Below are positions 51,447 through 59,615 of a stretch of DNA of 64,000 nt, piece after piece. The stretch's first letter is position 1. Every line of letters starts with the position of its first letter. The stretch is taken from contig JADJXG010000001.1 of NCBI GenBank assembly GCA_016715965.1, positions 2,609,501 through 2,673,500 of the forward strand, read 5' to 3'. Both the position numbers and the translations under genes were made by a program. Under the pieces are notes generated by a model. The model saw only the letters and a list, made by a program, of their open reading frames with translations. It was not told where the DNA came from and did not search any database. This DNA is from Saprospiraceae bacterium (GTDB lineage Bacteria; Bacteroidota; Bacteroidia; Chitinophagales; Saprospiraceae).

Positions 51447-54400
51447 ATGACTATTATTGACAAAAAAGTATTTCTAAGGAGTTTTGCAGTAAGACCAAAC
51501 GGCTCATTGAATTTTCTTTTAGGTGCAGGTGCATCAGTGCAAGCGAACATTCCAACAGCAGGGACTTTAATATGGCAATTCAAACGCAAACTTTATTGCG
51601 AAGCCAATAATGTTAGAGAAGAAAAATTCAAGGACTTGGAATCAGAAAGAAACAGAGGAATAATTCAAAGCTACTTTGAATTGAAAGGTGGCTTTCCCCC
51701 TCTTTACAATCCTGACGAGTATTCATTTTATTTTGAGAAATGCTATCCCAACTCAATTGACAGAAAAGCTTTCATTCAAAGAATTGTTCAGGGCAAAAAC
51801 CCATCAATTGGGCACAGATGTCTTGGCGTTTTGTTTGACACTCAAAAGGTGAATCACATTTGGACAACAAATTTTGACGAGTTAATTGAAAGCGGAATTA
51901 AAAGCATTAACAACGCTTCCAACTTTGAAACAATTTCTGAGGACAGCAAAAACCAATTGGATAATCTGAACAGATTGCAACGAGTAATAAAACTGCATGG
52001 AGATTATCGCTATGACAAATTGCAAAACACATCTTCTGAACTCCAAACTCTAGAGAATGACTTACATAAATACTTTGCAAGTATTCAATCCCAAACGGGC
52101 TTAGTTGTCATTGGCTATAGCGGAAATGACAAATCAGTGTTGGATGGTTTCAATGAAGCATTAAAAGCAAACAATCCATTTCCCTATGGTTTACATTGGT
52201 GCATACGCAAAGGAGAAACACCTAACAAAAATTTTGTTGAACTTATTGAGAATGTAAACGCAAAAAGTAAAGAGAAACTTTCTGGCTTTGTTGAGATAGA
52301 AAGTTTTGACGAGTTTTTGTTTGAACTCTATATCGCTAATGAAAAGCCAAACGATGAAATTGAAAATATTGCAAAAACAAGGTTTGAAACAAGAAGACCC
52401 TTTGCCTCACCGCAGATAAGCAACAATTTCACACCAATAAAACTGAATGGACTTAAAGCAACTGTATTTCCAAAAACTGTTTACAGTTTCAAAAGTGATT
52501 TGGAAGGTTGGAAAGAGCTAAGAGAATTGGTTGCAGAGCAACCAATCAAAGCGGCTCTTTCAAAAGGGAACACTTTGGCTTTTGCAAATACAGATACTAT
52601 AAACAAAGTGTTCAACGGTAGAGTAAAATCTGAAATCATTACAGTTGACATTGACGACAGTATTACTTACAAACAAGATTCTTTTTTCACTGGATTGATT
52701 TATGACCTGATTGAATTCAATCTGCTTTCAACTTTCAATCTTCAAAGAGTTCCTGCACACAGTTACAGAAAATACTACTCAACAGAAAACCTTGTTTCGC
52801 AAGCCGAGCTTGCGAAGTATTACATTCAAACGAATGCAAAAATTTATGAGGCGGTAGAATTTCAAATTGAATTCCACAACAAAGAACTTTTCTTGACATT
52901 ACTTCCATCCATTCACATTGATTCAAACAGCACACTAACAAGAATTGAGAAACAAAATATTTCAAACAAGATTTTCTCAAACAGAAGAAATGATGCAGTG
53001 AATGAAAGAGAAAAATTTTGGATTAACCTTTTCAAAAATGGCAATGACACAATTCAATTTTCTCTTGACACATTCAAGGTAGAGTTTGAATCAAACTATT
53101 CAAGTGCTGGAATTCCAGTTTCAAAAACGCATAGTTTCAAAGGTGCATTTCAGAACAATGAACCCCAGTTAGATTTTCATATCAGCGATAAGAATTATCA
53201 AATGAGTCATCCCCTGAAAGGATTAAAAACTTTTGGACCATTGGATTATTCATTTGAAAACAATAAAGCAAATCCGCAAGCAATAAAATTAGGTATCATT
53301 TCCCCCGAAACAGGTTTCGCAAGAATTCAAAAACATCTTAACGGGCTTAACGAAGAAATAAAAGCAACAACAGAAAAAGATTATTTGATTGAATATTTGC
53401 CATTTTCAACAATCTACAAAAGATACCTTGACATTCCACAGAACACCGATAACAAGTTTGTTGAGTTGATTAAAGAAGCAGATGTAAATAAACTTAGCCA
53501 GTTGGAATTTTATGATTTTCTAAAAAGAAAAATTGACTACTTCTATACCATCAGAGGCGAGTTTGATGTTTTGATTCTTTACTTACCAAACTCTTATCAA
53601 AGGTTTCGTGAACTGAAAAATGAAACCACATATTTTGACTTACATGATTCGCTAAAACTTTATTGTGCTAAAAAGAATATCAAAATTCAAATGATTGAGG
53701 ACAAGTCCATCAATTATTTAGACCCTGCAAAAGTTAGATGGTGGCTTTCTTTGGGCTTGTATGTAAAAGCAAACGGAACGCCTTGGAGAAATCAAACAGT
53801 AACGGATTCAACAGCATTTATCGGTTTGGATTTTTCAATTCAAAAAATAAATGCTCAAACAAAATATGTTTTAGGTAGCAGCCAAATCTTTGATTCATCA
53901 GGACAAGGTTTGAGATTTTTACTTCAACCAATTGAGCATCCAGTTTTCTATGGAAAGAATCCTTTCATGAGTAAAGAAGATGCAAGACGATTGATATTGA
54001 AATTGAAAGAAGCATATTACAGGATTGACGGAAATTCAAAACTTGACAAACTTGTAATTCACAAAGTCCTTCATTATACACATGATGAAATGAAAGGCAT
54101 ATCAGAGGCACTTGAAGGAATTGACAATGTTGAGTTGTTACAGATTCAGAAGTATTCTAATTGGAGAGCAATCAGAGGAGAGAAAAACAGTTTGACACAG
54201 CAAATAAAAATTCACGGTTATCCTATTCAGAGAGGAACAGTAATTCAATTGGATGATTTCAGCTTTCTGCTTTGGACACACGGTTCTGTTTTAGATAATG
54301 ATGTTGCAGGAACAGGAAGAAATTATTATCAAAGTGGCAGAGGAATTCCTGCACCACTTTTAATAAGAAGATTTAGAGGCAAAGACCCGATTGAAACAAC

Positions 54401-54560
54401 AGCAAAAGAAATTCTTGCTCTCACAAAAATGAATTGGAATGGTGGTGAACTTTACAAAACATTGCCTGTAACACTTGACTTTTCAAAGCGGCTTTCACGA
54501 TATGCAAAGCAGGCAGAAACTTTACAAGCAACTCCTTATGACTTTAGATTTTTCATGTAA
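51447..54560 (+). CDS. Single-chain SIR2-APAZ-Argonaute defence protein
   Basis: 1037 residues. The N-terminal SIR2 domain has NFLLGAGASVQANIPTAGTL (GAGAS 26-30), IWTTNFDELIESG (140-150), KLHGDYRYDK with the probable catalytic His184, and VVIGYSGNDKSVLDGF. The middle (about 330-560) is beta-rich and holds sequence typical of the Argonaute-associated APAZ region. The C-terminal half is a MID-PIWI module beginning before FIGLDFSIQ (about 789) and ending LQATPYDFRFFM. I cannot find a full DEDx catalytic tetrad, as usual in short prokaryotic Argonautes. Family knowledge: SIR2-APAZ/short-Ago (SPARSA) complexes degrade NAD+ after guide-directed sensing of invading DNA. Those are normally two proteins; here they are fused. 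First gene of cassette 14. Confidence 0.82.
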   Translation: MTIIDKKVFLRSFAVRPNGSLNFLLGAGASVQANIPTAGTLIWQFKRKLYCEANNVREEKFKDLESERNRGIIQSYFELKGGFPPLYNPDEYSFYFEKCYPNSIDRKAFIQRIVQGKNPSIGHRCLGVLFDTQKVNHIWTTNFDELIESGIKSINNASNFETISEDSKNQLDNLNRLQRVIKLHGDYRYDKLQNTSSELQTLENDLHKYFASIQSQTGLVVIGYSGNDKSVLDGFNEALKANNPFPYGLHWCIRKGETPNKNFVELIENVNAKSKEKLSGFVEIESFDEFLFELYIANEKPNDEIENIAKTRFETRRPFASPQISNNFTPIKLNGLKATVFPKTVYSFKSDLEGWKELRELVAEQPIKAALSKGNTLAFANTDTINKVFNGRVKSEIITVDIDDSITYKQDSFFTGLIYDLIEFNLLSTFNLQRVPAHSYRKYYSTENLVSQAELAKYYIQTNAKIYEAVEFQIEFHNKELFLTLLPSIHIDSNSTLTRIEKQNISNKIFSNRRNDAVNEREKFWINLFKNGNDTIQFSLDTFKVEFESNYSSAGIPVSKTHSFKGAFQNNEPQLDFHISDKNYQMSHPLKGLKTFGPLDYSFENNKANPQAIKLGIISPETGFARIQKHLNGLNEEIKATTEKDYLIEYLPFSTIYKRYLDIPQNTDNKFVELIKEADVNKLSQLEFYDFLKRKIDYFYTIRGEFDVLILYLPNSYQRFRELKNETTYFDLHDSLKLYCAKKNIKIQMIEDKSINYLDPAKVRWWLSLGLYVKANGTPWRNQTVTDSTAFIGLDFSIQKINAQTKYVLGSSQIFDSSGQGLRFLLQPIEHPVFYGKNPFMSKEDARRLILKLKEAYYRIDGNSKLDKLVIHKVLHYTHDEMKGISEALEGIDNVELLQIQKYSNWRAIRGEKNSLTQQIKIHGYPIQRGTVIQLDDFSFLLWTHGSVLDNDVAGTGRNYYQSGRGIPAPLLIRRFRGKDPIETTAKEILALTKMNWNGGELYKTLPVTLDFSKRLSRYAKQAETLQATPYDFRFFM

Positions 54561-54585
54561 ATAAAAATTAGCAATCTCAAAATTC

Positions 54586-54593
54586 TATCTTTG
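54586..54593 (+). promoter_or_regulatory. Candidate promoter of the ABC-transporter/nicotinamidase operon
   Basis: TATCTTTG, a full TAnnTTTG box, 18 bp before the ATG at 54611 in the 50-bp gap after the Argonaute gene. No clear -33 box. It implies that the transport genes can be expressed apart from the Argonaute gene. Confidence 0.45.
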
Positions 54594-54610
54594 AAACAAA
54601 AAAATTAGCA

Positions 54611-55573
54611 ATGAAATCAATATCAAAAATTTCGGTTTTAGCAGTCATGACATTTGCAATTCTACTTTCAAGTTGCAATAGTTGTAACAACACAACCCAC
54701 GACCAAAAAATAAAAGTTGGCTACCTTCCAATGGTATCAAGTTTAACTCACTTTGTTGCTGTTGAAAAAGGCTACTACAAAGAAGAAGGACTGGAGGTGG
54801 AAGCAAACCCAATCAAGACTAGCAACTTGATTGCTCAAGACCTTGTTACGGGTCATATAGATGCGGGTATTGAACTTTCAATTGTTCCGCTTTTAAAGCA
54901 ACTTGAAAACTCACCTAATGCAGCAAAAATATTTTCAATCAGCAACATTACAAGTGAAAATGGCTTTGATGGAATCGTAGTTAAATCAACTTCATCCATT
55001 ACAAAGTTGGAAGAACTTTCAGGTAAAAAAGTTGGAGTGTTTCCCGGAACTACTGCCAAAAATTCTCTTGCTGAAATTTTTAAAAGAAACTTTCCAACGC
55101 TTGCACTTCCAACATTTATTGAGTTAGACCCACCATTACACATTCAATCTTTAGAAAGCGGAGACATTGATGCACTTTTCACTTATGAGCCAACCTTAAC
55201 AACAGGCATTGTAAAAAGTAACTTCAAAAAAATCTCAACTTCAATTTATGCAATGCAATACTCCCCTAATCCAATTGGTATTGCTGCAATGAATCAAAAG
55301 TGGTTGGAAGAAAATCCTGAAACTGCTAAATCATTTTTCAGAGCAATTGATAAAGCTGTAATATTCATTAAAGAAAATCCAGCGGAAGCACGACAGATTT
55401 TAGCAAAGTCAACCAACCTTGATTCAAAAGTTGCTGATGCAATGAACATAATGCCGCTTTCACTTTCAACCCAAATTGACCAAAACAACTTGAAAGGTTA
55501 CTTAGATGTATTGAAAAATTTGGGAGAAATAAAAACAGTTCCTAACACACAGGACATTTGTATCAAACAGTAA
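54611..55573 (+). CDS. NMT1/SsuA-like substrate-binding lipoprotein of an ABC importer
   Basis: 320 residues. A lipoprotein signal (MKSISKISVLAVMTFAILLSSCNSC) places it on the outer face of the membrane. KIKVGYLPMVSSLTHFVAVEKGYYKEEGLEVEANPIKTSNLIAQDLVTGHIDAGIELSIVPLL is the classical opening of NitT/TauT/NMT1-family binding proteins (nitrate, sulfonate, thiamine-precursor and similar ligands), and GKKVGVFPGTTAKNSLAEIFKRN and ALFTYEPTLTTGI also fit. Ligand not deducible from sequence. Genes for the ATPase and permease follow immediately; the operon also encodes a second binding domain and a nicotinamidase, so a nicotinate/nicotinamide-related ligand is an attractive inference. Confidence 0.87.
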   Translation: MKSISKISVLAVMTFAILLSSCNSCNNTTHDQKIKVGYLPMVSSLTHFVAVEKGYYKEEGLEVEANPIKTSNLIAQDLVTGHIDAGIELSIVPLLKQLENSPNAAKIFSISNITSENGFDGIVVKSTSSITKLEELSGKKVGVFPGTTAKNSLAEIFKRNFPTLALPTFIELDPPLHIQSLESGDIDALFTYEPTLTTGIVKSNFKKISTSIYAMQYSPNPIGIAAMNQKWLEENPETAKSFFRAIDKAVIFIKENPAEARQILAKSTNLDSKVADAMNIMPLSLSTQIDQNNLKGYLDVLKNLGEIKTVPNTQDICIKQ

Positions 55574-55578
55574 ACTAA

Positions 55579-56379
55579 ATGGAGATTGAATTAAAAGACA
55601 TATCGTTTGAATATGCTTATCCTAAATCTTTAGTTCTCCAAAACATCAATCTGAAAATTGAGAAAAGTGATGTGGTGGCATTGATGGGAGCAAGTGGTTC
55701 AGGAAAGTCAACTCTTATCAAAATAATTTCCTCTTTTTTAAAACCAACAACGGGGAGTGCTTTGATAAAAGGTAAAACTATTCTGTTGAATAAACCGCAT
55801 CAAAGTTTAGCGTATGTTTCTCAATCCTCACAGAAAACTCTTTTCCCTTGGCTTTCAGTAGAGAAGAATCTCTATTACCCAAACAAACTTAGAGGGACTT
55901 TTAACGAAGTGAGCAAAAAATATTGTGATGAATTGCTTTCAACTCTAAAACTTGACAAGTGCAGAAAGTCATTTCCAAATAAACTTTCTGGAGGTGAACA
56001 GAAACGACTTTCACTCGCAGTAGCACTCAGCTACAAGCCCGAAATAGTTTTACTTGATGAGCCATTTTCAGGAATTGACTTTAAACTCACAGAGGAACTT
56101 TGGGATATACTATATCAAGATTTTCAAACAAGAAAACCGACAGTCCTTTTCGTTACACACAGTTTGGATGAAGCATCATTACTGGCAAACAGAACAGTTT
56201 TTTTGAAAAACATTTCCAACGAAAAAGACAAAGAGTTTTTCTCACTTCATTTTCCTGATAAGTGCATTAAAGATTTTGACGGTTCAGGAACGCTTCCACG
56301 ATACGAACAAATTACAAACGCAAATATTATCAATTACAGAGGTTACTTATTGGAACAATTTAATTCACCCCTTAGATGA
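55579..56379 (+). CDS. ABC importer ATP-binding protein
   Basis: 266 residues. VVALMGASGSGKSTLIKIISSFLKP is the Walker A, VSQSSQKTLFPWLSVEKNL the Q-loop, FPNKLSGGEQKRLSLAVALSYKPEIVLLDEPFSGIDF the ABC signature with Walker B and D-loop, and VLFVTHSLDEASLLANR the H-loop. The arrangement is that of NitT/TauT/SsuB-type ATPases. It starts 5 bp after the binding-protein stop and its last four bases overlap the permease start (56376), so the three subunits are translationally linked. It energises import of the ligand captured by the upstream lipoprotein. Confidence 0.93.
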   Translation: MEIELKDISFEYAYPKSLVLQNINLKIEKSDVVALMGASGSGKSTLIKIISSFLKPTTGSALIKGKTILLNKPHQSLAYVSQSSQKTLFPWLSVEKNLYYPNKLRGTFNEVSKKYCDELLSTLKLDKCRKSFPNKLSGGEQKRLSLAVALSYKPEIVLLDEPFSGIDFKLTEELWDILYQDFQTRKPTVLFVTHSLDEASLLANRTVFLKNISNEKDKEFFSLHFPDKCIKDFDGSGTLPRYEQITNANIINYRGYLLEQFNSPLR

Positions 56380-57179
56380 AAAGAGTTTTACAAAATCCTA
56401 AAATAGTTTTTGGATTTGGGTTTCTGGTTTTACCAGTATTCCTCTTTCTGCTTTGTATTGTTCTAAACTTATTTGCTCCCGAAGCTTTGAAGTTTCCAAA
56501 GCCGGCTGTAATTTTTTGGGAAGTCATCAATACTTTAGGAGAAACCAAAGTTTGGACGATACTTGGAAACACCCTTTTGAATGTTTCAATTGTTTTACTC
56601 ATTGCTGTATTCTTAGGATTGCTCTTTGGAATTGTTTTAGGTTATAGCAATCGGGCTTGGAATCTCTCACAACCGACAGTAGATTTTTTTAGAAGTATTC
56701 CTGTAACATTTCTTATTCCAGCATCAGGACTTTTGTTAGGTGTTACTTCTCAAAATATGATTTGGGTTTTAGCTTCTTACCCATGTATGTTGATTATGAT
56801 TTTAAATGTTAGAGCAGGGTTAACGAAACAAGAATCGGAAAGAGTTTTATCGTATTCAATTATTAGTGGCAACCCAAATCCAATAAAGAAATTTTTCCGA
56901 GTAACGATTTTTGAAATTCTTCCTGATGTTTCTACAGGATTCAGAATAGCACTTTCATACAGCATTGTAATCGTTACAGTTTTGGAATACATGAATATTG
57001 GCAACAACGGTAGCAATCCAGGAATTGGTAAACTCATTGGTGAAGAAGCAGAGCAATTAAATTACCCAAGAGTTTATGCTCTAATTTTCGTTATTGGTTT
57101 GGTGGGCTTTCTATTAAACAAGATTGTAGAAATCTTAGATTCATTCTTTTTACAATGGTCAAAAAATAATTCCAAATGA
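56376..57179 (+). CDS. ABC importer permease
   Basis: 267 residues with six membrane spans. The transport-domain signature is in LSQPTVDFFRSIPVTFLIPASGLLLGVTSQNMIWVLASYPCMLIMILNVRAGL, and the coupling (EAA-type) loop is around LSYSIISGNPNPIKKFFRVTIFEILPDVSTGFRIAL, matching the NitT/TauT/SsuC permease group. It overlaps the ATPase gene by 4 bp and the next gene by 4 bp (57176). The overlaps on both sides show one tightly coupled unit. It forms the membrane channel of the importer, presumably as a homodimer because only one permease gene is present. Confidence 0.92.
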   Translation: MKRVLQNPKIVFGFGFLVLPVFLFLLCIVLNLFAPEALKFPKPAVIFWEVINTLGETKVWTILGNTLLNVSIVLLIAVFLGLLFGIVLGYSNRAWNLSQPTVDFFRSIPVTFLIPASGLLLGVTSQNMIWVLASYPCMLIMILNVRAGLTKQESERVLSYSIISGNPNPIKKFFRVTIFEILPDVSTGFRIALSYSIVIVTVLEYMNIGNNGSNPGIGKLIGEEAEQLNYPRVYALIFVIGLVGFLLNKIVEILDSFFLQWSKNNSK

Positions 57180-58540
57180 CAGCAACAGGCGGCTCAAACA
57201 ATAAAACCTTAAATGTTATTCTGCAAATTGCAGGAATACTTGGTGGACTTTATTATCTCATTCATGTGGTGAGTTATATTTCAGAAGGCATTTCCCTTTT
57301 CGGTTCAAACAAGAATGTTGTATTTGGTATTGGAATTTCAATATTGGTTCTTTCTATAATCTTCGGCTTTCTTGTCATTCGTGCAACAAGAGCAAACCTT
57401 AAAGAGGGAATTAATTCCTTTTGGCTTAAAAAATCTTTCATCATTCCCTTTTTAGTCATAGCAGTTTTGAATTCACTTTTTACTGCTTATTTATTTGGGA
57501 AGAAACTTTCATCAGCAGATGAAAACATCAAAACGAAAACAAGGATTGTAATTATGCTTCCTTTAGGCGATGTAATAAAACCAGCTTATCAGGATGGCAT
57601 GAGGCAGATGTATGGATACGCTGAATTTTTGAACGATTACAATTCAAGATACACTGAAGATTTTGAGTTTGTTCCAGTTGACCATTCAATGAATTATGAA
57701 ATAGCCAAGCAAATAGTAGAACGAGAAGTAAACAATGGAACTAAATATTTTATATGCACAATGAGCAAAGTTAATGAGGAACTCTCTCAACACTTTGATG
57801 AAATAGTTAGCAAGTGTAAATATTCGGGAGACCATCCAATACTGATTTGCACAGTTACATCTTCTCCCAAAATTTCACTTAAACCAAATTCAGTTTATCG
57901 CTTTTATGTAAGAAGTCAAGAAGAAGGAAAGTGTTTAGCTAATTTTGCTACTAACAAAAAAATAAATTCAGCAACCTACATTGTTGTAAATGACCCTTAC
58001 GGAAAAGGTGCAGATGAGGAATTTAAAAAGAACTGGAATGGAAAATTTACCGAGGGAATTAAGGTTGACTTTGGAACAGGCGTAGATGAGATAAGTTCTC
58101 AAATTGAAAAGCAACTTAAAAGTATTCCGCAGACAGATAGACAAGCGATTTTTATAGCTCACTACGGTAATGGTATTGACAATATTTTAAAGGCATTAAG
58201 TAAAGAGAAAATCAGTGGAGTAATTCTGGCAACTTCAACTCTTAGCATTACTGATTGGCAAGAGCCAATTCAAAACATTCTTTCAACATACGAGTGGTAT
58301 ACATGCGTTCCTGATTACAATTCCATTGACAAAAATCAAGATGATGTAATTAAAAACTTCACGACACATACATTGAAAAGATTGGTGCAAACAATCAATT
58401 TAAAAAATGGAAACCCCACATCGTCATTTGACGAGAACTGGAAAAAGGCAGAAGTTTATACAAACCTTGACATTACTTGGGACACTAATGGAGATGCTAT
58501 CATTCCAATGAAAGCAGTTAATAAAACATACTTTAAATAA
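57176..58540 (+). CDS. Membrane-anchored type-1 periplasmic-binding-protein domain, unusual ABC partner
   Basis: 454 residues. Three hydrophobic segments in the first 125 (LNVILQIAGILGGLYYLIHVV, VFGIGISILVLSIIFGFLVI, FIIPFLVIAVLNSLFTAYLF) precede a type-1 binding-protein fold: KTRIVIMLPLGDVIKPAYQDGMRQMYGYAEFLN, VPVDHSMNYEIAKQIVEREVNNGTKYFICTMSKVNEEL, SATYIVVNDPYGKGADEEFKKNWNG and QAIFIAHYGNGIDNILKALSKEKISGVILATSTL, the pattern of leucine/amide-type binding proteins. Binding proteins are normally lipoproteins or secreted, and the importer already has an NMT1-like one, so this is probably a sensor or second receptor. It overlaps the permease gene by 4 bp. Confidence 0.75.
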   Translation: MTATGGSNNKTLNVILQIAGILGGLYYLIHVVSYISEGISLFGSNKNVVFGIGISILVLSIIFGFLVIRATRANLKEGINSFWLKKSFIIPFLVIAVLNSLFTAYLFGKKLSSADENIKTKTRIVIMLPLGDVIKPAYQDGMRQMYGYAEFLNDYNSRYTEDFEFVPVDHSMNYEIAKQIVEREVNNGTKYFICTMSKVNEELSQHFDEIVSKCKYSGDHPILICTVTSSPKISLKPNSVYRFYVRSQEEGKCLANFATNKKINSATYIVVNDPYGKGADEEFKKNWNGKFTEGIKVDFGTGVDEISSQIEKQLKSIPQTDRQAIFIAHYGNGIDNILKALSKEKISGVILATSTLSITDWQEPIQNILSTYEWYTCVPDYNSIDKNQDDVIKNFTTHTLKRLVQTINLKNGNPTSSFDENWKKAEVYTNLDITWDTNGDAIIPMKAVNKTYFK

Positions 58541-58549
58541 ACAATAGAA

Positions 58550-59071
58550 ATGAAAGTTCTAATCATCATTGACATGCTGAAAGGGTTTTGCAGAAAAGGG
58601 TTTCCGCTTTCACTTCCTGATTCAACGGCAGACATTGAAAATTACATTGCTTCAAAAATTTCAGAGACACATCAACAAGGCGGCAAAGTAATTTTTGTTT
58701 GCGACAGCCATTCTTTGACTGACCCTGAAATAGGAAATCCTTATCCACCGCACTGCATGACAGGAACTGTTGAAGCGGAAATAATTGACGAATTGAAGCT
58801 GCTTGCAGACAAATCAATCGTTTTGACAAAACACACTTTGAGTATTTTTCTCAATACAGGACTTGAAAAGTATTTGCGAGAGTTCAAACCGACAGAAGTT
58901 GAATTGACAGGGGTTTGCACTGACATTTGCGACTTGTTTGCTGTTTACGAATTGAGAATAAGAGGTTATAATGTTTTCGTTTCAAGCAAAGGAGTATTAC
59001 CGCTTGACCCGAACAAACAAACAGAATACATGGACTACTTTAAAAACCGACTTGGTGCAAAAACAGAATAA
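58550..59071 (+). CDS. Nicotinamidase of the isochorismatase-like family
   Basis: 173 residues. MKVLIIIDMLKGFCRKG provides the catalytic Asp8; FVCDSHSLTD is the D-x-H metal-binding pair, PYPPHCMTGT is the nicotinamidase-type third metal-ligand histidine context; VLTKHTLSIF supplies the lysine; and VELTGVCTDICDLFAVYEL holds the nucleophilic cysteine (GVCTDIC). The combination is that of PncA-type nicotinamidases, which hydrolyse nicotinamide to nicotinate for NAD salvage. Last gene of cassette 14, 9 bp after the membrane-anchored binding protein. Nicotinamide is the product released by SIR2-type NAD+ cleavage, so its place beside a SIR2-Argonaute is notable. Confidence 0.87.
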   Translation: MKVLIIIDMLKGFCRKGFPLSLPDSTADIENYIASKISETHQQGGKVIFVCDSHSLTDPEIGNPYPPHCMTGTVEAEIIDELKLLADKSIVLTKHTLSIFLNTGLEKYLREFKPTEVELTGVCTDICDLFAVYELRIRGYNVFVSSKGVLPLDPNKQTEYMDYFKNRLGAKTE

Positions 59072-59083
59072 GGCCAACGCACA

Positions 59084-59151
59084 TTGCAAGCACATTTTAT
59101 TTTTTGCAATCGCACAATGCCACCGCAGAAAAAAATAAAAAGAACTTGCAA
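59084..59151 (+). repeat. ACA/AGA hairpin, cassette 14 right copy
   Basis: TTGCAAG-C-ACA-TTTTATTTTTT ... AAAAAATAAAA-AGA-A-CTTGCAA with loop GCAATCGCACAATGCCACCGCAG. It starts 12 bp after the nicotinamidase stop, same orientation as the left copy. Confidence 0.7.
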
Positions 59152-59161
59152 TCTTCCACCC

Positions 59162-59212
59162 AAAAAAAATTGAATTAAAAAATTATCCACCCACAAAAAA
59201 AGAAATTAAAAA
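59162..59212 (-). repeat. Cassette 14 AT-rich inverted repeat, right arm
   Basis: The blocks AAAAAATTGAATTAAAA (59164-59180) and AAAAAAAGAAATTAAAAA (59195-59212) are reverse complements of the left blocks 51295-51311 and 51261-51279. Confidence 0.65.
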
Positions 59213-59320
59213 CCCCAACGCACCGTGCAAACTCTGACATACACCGCATCTAATGTAAATCGCCTCGGACAAAGTATGTGCGGTCTTGACACGACACATC
59301 TTCGGACAGACAGAAGGGCA

Positions 59321-59456
59321 TCCGGTAACAAGGTATTGCCAAAAGCGGGGGTGACGGGCTTCTATGACACTTTTGTACTTAACCGAACTTTATTTTTTCA
59401 AATCAACAGTAGTGCTGAAACGCCCCGCCTTCGGCAATACCCGAAACGTTATCAGA
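59321..59456 (+). repeat. attC-like site 14 (end of cassette 14)
   Basis: 136 bp. Left arm TCCGGTAAC complements the attC13 right arm GTTACCGGA; own right arm GTTATCAGA (59448). Stems GGTATTGCC/GGCAATACC and GCGGGG/CCCCGC are identical to those of attC6. Closes the largest cassette (8.3 kb, six genes). Confidence 0.88.
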
Positions 59457-59475
59457 TATTTTAAATAAAAAAGTG

Positions 59476-59483
59476 TATTTTTG
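59476..59483 (+). promoter_or_regulatory. Candidate promoter of cassette 15
   Basis: TATTTTTG, a TAnnTTTG match within GTGTATTTTTGTGGATACAC, itself a short palindrome. It lies 20 bp after the attC14 right arm and 132 bp before the protease ATG; no -33 box is clear. Confidence 0.35.
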
Positions 59484-59615
59484 TGGATACACCACAAAAT
59501 AAATGGCAGCAAGTACTAGTAATTTGATAATTATTCACAACAATTGCCTACTGTTAGAATATTCTGCAAAGCAGTAAAGACAAATTTATGCAAATTTGAA
59601 ATTAAAACTATTAAT

